Assembly: GCF_037996825.1 (NCBI RefSeq)
Contig: NZ_JBBNAC010000001.1
Coordinates: 248,001 to 312,000, forward strand
Source of the DNA: Bdellovibrio sp. BCCA
GTDB taxonomy: Bacteria; Bdellovibrionota; Bdellovibrionia; Bdellovibrionales; Bdellovibrionaceae
Length of the DNA: 64,000 nucleotides
Direction: 5' to 3'
The translations under genes were made by a program, and so were the position numbers. The notes under the pieces are model-generated. The model worked only from the letters and a program-made list of their open reading frames with translations, did no database searches and was not told the origin of the DNA. Positions 59,173 to 64,000 of this stretch are shown here, piece after piece (position 1 is the first letter of the stretch; the number at the start of each line of letters is the position of its first letter).

Positions 59173-60900
59173 ATGTTTCTTGTGACATATTGTTCAATCA
59201 TCCTGACATTAGTTCTCTGTGCCGTCCTGGCTGTAAAGATCTGGCCCTATAGACGATCTTTTTTGCATCGAGTTCTTTTGGTCAATCAGGTTATCTACGT
59301 CCTTTGGATGTTCTTGCTTTTACTTATCTTCGTTGTTGATGATTTCGAGACGCGAGCATTTTTAACGAAACTTCGCCCTGTCTTGGTGGCAATTGTGCCG
59401 CCGAATTGGTTTTTGATGGCATGGGTTGTCTTTTATCGGGAACACTGGGAGAGGTGGAAAAAATGGACATTTCTTCTTTATGTCATTCCTGTTCTTACCA
59501 TCGTTTTTTCGATTGCAGCTCTGCTAAATCTTCCGTTTGCAGGGAACCTAATACTTTATAATTTTGCCGAAATGCCTGGAAACTTCGGTTTTCTCCGTTA
59601 CAGCTTCGGTCCGATTATGTTTATTTTCCTGAAGTATTCCATCTTCTGTTTGGCAGGAATCTATATTTTTTATTTTCTCACAATCTTTCAGAAGAAAGGT
59701 GTGATGCGAAGATACGCCATTCTTTTTGCCCTGGGCGGATTGTTTCATATTAGCAAAGAGATTTACGCTCGCTACATCATCAAAGACATGTTCATGATGC
59801 AATTAAGTTCGGCATATGCATGGCCAATGGCTTTCATGTTCTATTTTGTTGTGACTCGTTTGGAATTCTTAGACATCAAGACTTTGGCGCAAGAACGTGT
59901 GTTTAAAGATCTACCCAGTCCCGTGATCACTTTGACCGCGCGAGGGGAGCTTTGGGATTTGAATCACGCGGCTTACCAGCTTTTGAATTTACATAATCGA
60001 GATCTTGGCAAGCCGGCCCGAAATTATAAAACTCTCGAAAAAATCATGGAAAATCCTGATACGGTAGAGATTTCCGATAAAACTTATCAGATTTTCTATC
60101 ACGGCATTAAAGATTCCACCGGAGAACATAAAGCTTCGGTTTACGTCTTAAATGACGTGGATCGAATCATGGAACTGTATCGAGATTTGGAAGAAAGTAA
60201 CGCGATCTTGCGCGAACTCAACACCGAGATTCTGCGAATGACGGATTTCAACCGTCGCATCCAGGCCGTTCTTTCTCACGACATGACGGGAGCCTTATCC
60301 TCGGTCAATATTCTTTTGCGTAACACTCGTGAGCTTGCGGAAGAAAAACAGCAGCAGGACTTGGTTTCGAAGTTGGAAACAATTCAGCAGGCAAACTATG
60401 GAGCTGTTTTGCTTTTAAGAAATATTCTGGCTTGGACTCAAGACGAAGACCATCTTGAGACGCAAGATCTTGAAGCTTGTTTGGATGCGGCTTGGTCGCA
60501 ATTGTCGCCGCAGACCTTGCAAAAAAATATACAATTGCAAAAAACAATTCCTACGAAAGGTCTCAGTGTTAAGTGTTCTCGCTTTGCGATCGAATCTATC
60601 TTTAGAAACCTTTTATCCAATGCCATCCGTTACAGCCCGTCACAGTCACTCATTGAAGTTTCATTGTTCGCCAGAGAGAACTTCGTAGAGATCCTGATTG
60701 CCGATAAAGGAAGGGGTATGACGGCAGAAACAGTAAACCAAATTCTCAACCGGGGCCGCCAAAAGCAAATCGGTGAGGAGGGTTTTGGCTTGGGTATGAA
60801 CTTCACTTTAGGGTTTATCGAAAAGATCCATGGGCAGATTTCTATCGATTCGAGCATTGATCACGGTACGACTGTAAGAGTTTTGTTGCCGACGTCCTAA
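59173..60900 (+). CDS. Histidine kinase with 7TM sensor and PAS domain
   Basis: The 575-residue kinase has a seven-helix N-terminal membrane sensor (about 5-230, histidine-kinase 7TM type). A PAS-like domain (about 245-340) follows, then a short coiled linker and the HisKA box with His369 (VLSHDMTGALSS). The ATPase domain has NLLSNAIRYS, ADKGRGM and GFGLGM. No response regulator is next to it, so its partner is elsewhere. It has no strong ribosome-binding site and is divergent from the OsmC gene. Confidence 0.93.
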   Translation: MFLVTYCSIILTLVLCAVLAVKIWPYRRSFLHRVLLVNQVIYVLWMFLLLLIFVVDDFETRAFLTKLRPVLVAIVPPNWFLMAWVVFYREHWERWKKWTFLLYVIPVLTIVFSIAALLNLPFAGNLILYNFAEMPGNFGFLRYSFGPIMFIFLKYSIFCLAGIYIFYFLTIFQKKGVMRRYAILFALGGLFHISKEIYARYIIKDMFMMQLSSAYAWPMAFMFYFVVTRLEFLDIKTLAQERVFKDLPSPVITLTARGELWDLNHAAYQLLNLHNRDLGKPARNYKTLEKIMENPDTVEISDKTYQIFYHGIKDSTGEHKASVYVLNDVDRIMELYRDLEESNAILRELNTEILRMTDFNRRIQAVLSHDMTGALSSVNILLRNTRELAEEKQQQDLVSKLETIQQANYGAVLLLRNILAWTQDEDHLETQDLEACLDAAWSQLSPQTLQKNIQLQKTIPTKGLSVKCSRFAIESIFRNLLSNAIRYSPSQSLIEVSLFARENFVEILIADKGRGMTAETVNQILNRGRQKQIGEEGFGLGMNFTLGFIEKIHGQISIDSSIDHGTTVRVLLPTS

Positions 60901-60936
60901 AATTATCGTGAGATATAGAAAAGGAGACTTTTCATC

Positions 60937-61329
60937 ATGAAAGCCAAACTGCCACTGATTGCACGTATTCTTTTGGGTCTGATCTTTTTTGTATTCGGCC
61001 TAGCGGGACTTTTTAATTTGATCCCACCTCCACCAGATCTTCCAGAGCGTCTTATGACTTTCAATACAGGTCTCGCTGCTTCCGGTTACTTCTTCGTACT
61101 TTTGAAGCTTACAGAAAGTATTTGTGGTCTTCTTCTTTTAATAGGTTGGTTTGTGCCGTTGGCCCTCGTGGTTCTTGCGCCGATTGTGTTGAACATTTTC
61201 CTTGTTCACTCATTCATGGCACCAAGTGGAGTTCCCTTGGCTCTTGTCATCGGACTTTTGCTGATTTATCTCGCGTTCTTTGCTCAACCTTACTCTGCAA
61301 CCGTAAAACAGTTGTTTAAGCGTAAATAG
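60937..61329 (+). CDS. DoxX-family membrane protein
   Basis: The 130-residue protein has four membrane helices and the DoxX opening LIARILLGLIFFVFGLAGLFNLI. DoxX-type proteins are linked in other bacteria to redox or quinone-related membrane complexes, but the exact role is unsettled. A strong AAAGGAGA site precedes the ATG. It may be co-transcribed with the kinase 36 nt upstream. It ends at a strong terminator. Confidence 0.87.
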   Translation: MKAKLPLIARILLGLIFFVFGLAGLFNLIPPPPDLPERLMTFNTGLAASGYFFVLLKLTESICGLLLLIGWFVPLALVVLAPIVLNIFLVHSFMAPSGVPLALVIGLLLIYLAFFAQPYSATVKQLFKRK

Positions 61330-61350
61330 TTTTAAGCAAATGAAATGAAG

Positions 61351-61380
61351 AAGGCACGGGTTTCTGTGCCTTTTTATTTT
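61351..61380. terminator. Bidirectional terminator between DoxX and HxlR genes
   Basis: AAGGCAC (61351-61357) pairs with GTGCCTT (61366-61372), followed by TTTATTTTT on the plus strand. Preceding A residues make it usable on the minus strand too. Confidence 0.75.
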
Positions 61381-61823
61381 TCTAAGTAGTCTTTCACAAT
61401 GGCTTCGCCACGAAGGACTTTTTCGCGGACCTCAGAGCTAATTTTTCGATTGTTTTTTTTGATAAGCTCTACCAGTTTCGGAATACGGTGAGCTTCGGAA
61501 CGTCGATCATACTTGGCACTCCATAAAACCATTTCAAATAACAGTGGAATTAAGTCCAAACCTTTTTCCGTTAGGGAATAGGAATCTTTTCTGGCATCTT
61601 CTGCACTGGGTTCTTTTTTTAGAATGCCGTTTTCCAGAAGCTGCTCTAAGCGAGAGGCAAGAATATTCGTGGCAAATCCCTCTTCGGATTTAAGAAATTC
61701 GCCATAAGTTCTTTTTCCTCGAAAGACGATGTCTCTAAGAATAAGAAGAGTCCACTTGTCACCAAAGGCTTCCAGTCCAAAGTTGATCGGACAGTGAGAG
61801 CGCAATTGTTTCTTTTTTACCAT
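61374..61823 (-). CDS. HxlR-family regulator
   Basis: The 149-residue winged-helix protein has the HxlR/MarR-like signature (FGDKWTLLILRDIVFRGKRTYGEFLKSEEGFATNILASRLEQLLENGIL) and the conserved N-terminal Cys (SHCPINF). HxlR regulators often use that Cys to sense electrophiles or oxidants. It diverges from an SRPBCC gene with a small palindrome between. Confidence 0.9.
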   Translation of the reverse strand: MVKKKQLRSHCPINFGLEAFGDKWTLLILRDIVFRGKRTYGEFLKSEEGFATNILASRLEQLLENGILKKEPSAEDARKDSYSLTEKGLDLIPLLFEMVLWSAKYDRRSEAHRIPKLVELIKKNNRKISSEVREKVLRGEAIVKDYLEK

Positions 61824-61846
61824 GTTGAGACTAGTTTAGGAAATTC

Positions 61847-61863
61847 ACTTGCAAAAAGCAAGT
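61847..61863. promoter_or_regulatory. HxlR operator candidate
   Basis: ACTTGC (61847-61852) and GCAAGT (61858-61863) flank AAAAA, located between the HxlR and SRPBCC start codons. The short, AT-spaced arms suit HxlR-type binding. Confidence 0.5.
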
Positions 61864-61899
61864 AAAATATCTTACCTTCAAAATATGAAGGAGTTATCT

Positions 61900-62358
61900 A
61901 TGGCAAATATTATTCATAGAGTCGGTATTAAGGCGCAGGTTCACGATGTTTATAAAGCATTGACGACATTAGAAGGTCTTTCCAATTGGTGGACACGCGA
62001 AGTTTCTGGAGCTGCAGAAGAAGGTAAAGAAATCGTCTTTGTCTTCAAAACTCCTTCAGGGGAAGTGAAGGGCTCTATGCGTATGAAAGTGATGAAACAG
62101 TCTCAAGATCGTACAGTGCAGTGGCGTTGTACAGAAGGTCCGGCGGAGTGGATCGGCACAGACATTACGTTTGATCTTTCCCAAGAAGGTGAATACGCCA
62201 TCGTTCTTTTCGGTCACCGTAATTGGAAAGAAGAAGTCGAGTTCATGGGTCACTGTAGTACAAAGTGGGCGATCTTTATGATGAGCCTTAAGGACCTCAT
62301 TGAAAAAGGCAAAGGTCAGCCTTCACCTATTGATGTGAAGATTGATAACTGGAATTAA
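61900..62358 (+). CDS. SRPBCC/AHSA1-like protein
   Basis: The ATG at 61900 follows GAAGGAG. In-frame upstream codons lie in the promoter area. The 152-residue START-like protein begins IIHRVGIKAQVHDVYKALTTLEGLSNWWTREVSG and ends with a long C-terminal helix. It belongs to the AHSA1/polyketide-cyclase-like group of lipid-binding proteins. It is divergent from an HxlR regulator that probably controls it. It is a second, distinct AHSA1-type gene after the one at 57919. Confidence 0.88.
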   Translation: MANIIHRVGIKAQVHDVYKALTTLEGLSNWWTREVSGAAEEGKEIVFVFKTPSGEVKGSMRMKVMKQSQDRTVQWRCTEGPAEWIGTDITFDLSQEGEYAIVLFGHRNWKEEVEFMGHCSTKWAIFMMSLKDLIEKGKGQPSPIDVKIDNWN

Positions 62359-62360
62359 AA

Positions 62361-62389
62361 AAGGAAGGAGAACTTTCCTCTCCTTCCTT
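62361..62389. terminator. Terminator hairpin between convergent genes
   Basis: AAGGAAGGAGA (62361-62371) pairs with TCTCCTTCCTT (62379-62389). On the minus strand it is followed by TTTTTT, so it best terminates the downstream convergent gene. Confidence 0.7.
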
Positions 62390-62397
62390 AAGTCTTG

Positions 62398-63003
62398 TTA
62401 CTTTACGATCTGCGCACAGGAAGAATCGTCAACTTTCGTTACGATAGTTTTCGTTCGCTGTGCGTTTTGTTCTCCGATACCATGCAGATTCAAAATCTCG
62501 TAGTAATCATCGGCTTTCATGCAAACCGCCGTTGAGCTGTCCATCACACCATTTGGATATTTCCAGAAATAAGATTGAGCATCGACAGTCGTGATTTCAT
62601 AGTGGATAAGTCCGTCGCTCGGTAGAGATTGTTTCCATTGATTTAAAGCATCAGCGCAAATAGCTGGAGTTGCATCGTAAACTCCGGGGTCTCTGGGAAG
62701 GTGAGCTGATAGACCTAATCCATAATCAGAATAATTTAAAGCATTTGGTGCTAAGAGCGGGAAAACGACACGGAATCGACATTGATGTCCTGGAATTTCA
62801 TCGACCGTGTCGGCGCCGCAGTCATAAGATGTATCTGGATCGCAAGCAGGTGGGCGCCATTCAACAGTAAACGACGCCTGTATTTCACCTTGAGCAAAAG
62901 TGCCCGTCTTGCGTGAAACAACAATTGTTTCCGCAGCAAAAGCCGAATGCGAAAACGAGATCGCTAGTAAAAAAATTGTGAGAGTGGATTGTTTGTAAGA
63001 CAC
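62398..63003 (-). CDS. Secreted cysteine-rich protein, unknown function
   Basis: The GTG at 63003, 5 nt after AGGAGG, gives a signal peptide (MSYKQSTLTIFLLAISFSHSAFAAET). The frame is open further upstream to 63105, but that part lacks a start signal. The 201-residue product has about six cysteines in the mature part (CDPDTSYDCGADT, HQCRF, AICADAL, AVCMKA, SSCAQI), a disulfide-rich pattern. No domain is recognised. It is probably periplasmic. Confidence 0.75.
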   Translation of the reverse strand: MSYKQSTLTIFLLAISFSHSAFAAETIVVSRKTGTFAQGEIQASFTVEWRPPACDPDTSYDCGADTVDEIPGHQCRFRVVFPLLAPNALNYSDYGLGLSAHLPRDPGVYDATPAICADALNQWKQSLPSDGLIHYEITTVDAQSYFWKYPNGVMDSSTAVCMKADDYYEILNLHGIGEQNAQRTKTIVTKVDDSSCAQIVK

Positions 63004-63225
63004 AGAAACCTCCTGGCAAATGCCGTTAATGAGGTTTCTTTCATCCTTTGATTTTTGCGGATCTGGCCGGGAAAGAAACGGCAAGACATCCAGATCCAAC
63101 ATCAAATTCGTGATCCTTATACCCTAGGCGCCATTTTAATGAAATAGGGTTCTGCGGAGCGCTGAAAACAATTCAACTTTGTAGCGAACAAAGGGTATTG
63201 TTAAAGTCATCTGTGGAGCTAACTT

Positions 63226-63639
63226 ATGAAAAAAACTGACTCATCTAAAGACCTTTCTCCTGCAAAAATGATCGACGCAAGAATCAAAGAACTTGGTGAC
63301 TGGCGCGGTAAAATGCTGAGTCAAATCCGCAAAATCGTTAAAGCGGCTGAGCCGGATATTGTTGAAGAGTGGAAGTGGAGAGGGGTTCCCGTGTGGGAAT
63401 ACAATGGGATCATCTGCACTGGTGAAACCTATAAGAGTGTCGTGAAGATGACTTTTGCCAAAGGCGCTTCTTTGAAAGATCCTTCGGGACTTTTCAACTC
63501 AAGTCTTGAAGGTAATACAAGACGCGCAATTAATTTTAAAGAGAGTGACAAGATCAATGAAAAAGCCTTGAAGGCTCTTATTAAAGAAGCCGTGACTCTG
63601 AATTCCACAAAAAAATCCAAAGCCAAAGCTACTAAATAA
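63226..63639 (+). CDS. DUF1801-family protein
   Basis: The 137-residue cytoplasmic protein has the DUF1801/YdhG-like pattern: RKIVKAAEPDIVEEWKWRGVPVWEYNGIICTGETYKSVVKMTFAKGASLKDPSGLFNS. The fold is known but the role is not. A Lys/Ala-rich tail follows. A weak GTGGAG site lies before the ATG. It abuts the convergent DoxX-like gene. Confidence 0.88.
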   Translation: MKKTDSSKDLSPAKMIDARIKELGDWRGKMLSQIRKIVKAAEPDIVEEWKWRGVPVWEYNGIICTGETYKSVVKMTFAKGASLKDPSGLFNSSLEGNTRRAINFKESDKINEKALKALIKEAVTLNSTKKSKAKATK

Positions 63640-64000
63640 TTAGAACGGTTTTAAAACAAGTCGGCCATAGGCGATGAACGCGCAGATGGCTACAACGACA
63701 AGCCAGTAAACCATTGGACCAAAATTTCCTTCGTCGGAAGCAAGGTGCAACCCGCAGAAGAGAAGCATTTCGGCTGCGATGATGATTGCACCCACAGAAG
63801 CTGAAATTCCCCACGACTTATTTAAGACAGGAAGAATTAAAAGCACGCTGCAAATAAGTTCAAGAATGGCCATTCCCATCCAAACTCCAGAGGGAATTGC
63901 TTTTAGGGACGGCATTGTTTGTTCTGCAGAATGCGAAAACTTCCACACAGCACCAACGGCTGTATGTAGAGCTAAAAGAACCTGAAGAATCCATAAGAAA
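63640..64000 (-). CDS. DoxX-like membrane protein, N-terminus beyond the window
   Basis: The frame runs to the window edge without a certain start. The readable part begins FLWILQVLLALHTAVGAVWKF, matching the first helix of DoxX-like proteins (PF13564 type). About three more helices follow. The internal GTG at 63948 is unlikely to be the true start because the first helix lies upstream of it. It is the second DoxX-like gene in the window. Confidence 0.8.
   Translation of the reverse strand, partial: FLWILQVLLALHTAVGAVWKFSHSAEQTMPSLKAIPSGVWMGMAILELICSVLLILPVLNKSWGISASVGAIIIAAEMLLFCGLHLASDEGNFGPMVYWLVVVAICAFIAYGRLVLKPF

Noticed and set aside
1-64000. tRNA, rRNA, CRISPR array, IS element, prophage or integron
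   Set aside because: Looked for along both strands. No cloverleaf, spaced direct repeats, transposase or integrase was recognised.

Overview
The window looks like chromosome from a Bdellovibrio-type predatory bacterium (Bdellovibrionota). This is inferred from overall protein character, moderate GC, very compact gene packing and many secreted or lipoprotein genes. No rRNA, tRNA, CRISPR array, IS element or prophage was found, so the assignment rests on recognition and not on a marker gene. About 66 protein genes are supported. Many convergent neighbours abut or overlap by a few bases.

Layout. 1-6.5 kb: secA with a zinc-ribbon protein and a secreted coiled-coil protein in one operon, then an RsgA-type ribosome GTPase behind what looks like a leader-peptide attenuator, then a BamE/SmpA-like lipoprotein. 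6.5-11.7 kb: envelope proteins, including a matrixin-like metalloprotease lipoprotein and a phospholipase D-like lipoprotein. 11.7-17.9 kb: a lipid or acyl-metabolism locus (fatty acid hydroxylase, AMP-dependent acyl ligase, KAS III-like protein, SDR reductase, two alpha/beta hydrolases) that resembles the Ole gene set in composition, with a KAS III-like protein that has lost two of its three catalytic residues. 18-23.9 kb: a complete caa3-type cytochrome oxidase operon (cytochrome c, SCO, ctaC, ctaD, ctaE, subunit IV, ctaB).

24-28.6 kb: maleylacetoacetate isomerase and FAH-family genes, an LtaS-like membrane domain without its sulfatase, a beta-barrel protein, sodC, dps and tiny membrane proteins. 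28.6-36.1 kb: alpha-2-macroglobulin plus penicillin-binding protein 1C. 36.1-41.8 kb: a four-gene operon (HPt, hybrid kinase, receiver, OsmC) divergent from a PhnD-like lipoprotein. 42-49 kb: rnk, a quinone oxidoreductase, an HTH regulator divergent from an M24 peptidase with a palindrome between them, and a LysR regulator divergent from YeiH, a solute-binding protein and a membrane protein.

49-51.5 kb: a TonB-dependent receptor behind a TPP riboswitch, which marks it as a probable thiamine-compound importer. 51.5-64 kb: mostly stress, redox and regulatory genes (MFS efflux, lytic transglycosylase, tpx, LysR/SDR, Rrf2/AhpD-like, ArsR/AHSA1, OsmC, 7TM histidine kinase, HxlR/SRPBCC, two DoxX-like proteins). 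The most interesting non-coding signals are the rsgA leader (4629-4829), the TPP switch with its Shine-Dalgarno sequestering hairpin (51294-51415), a 102-bp palindromic element (15085-15186), and a series of regulator-linked palindromes.
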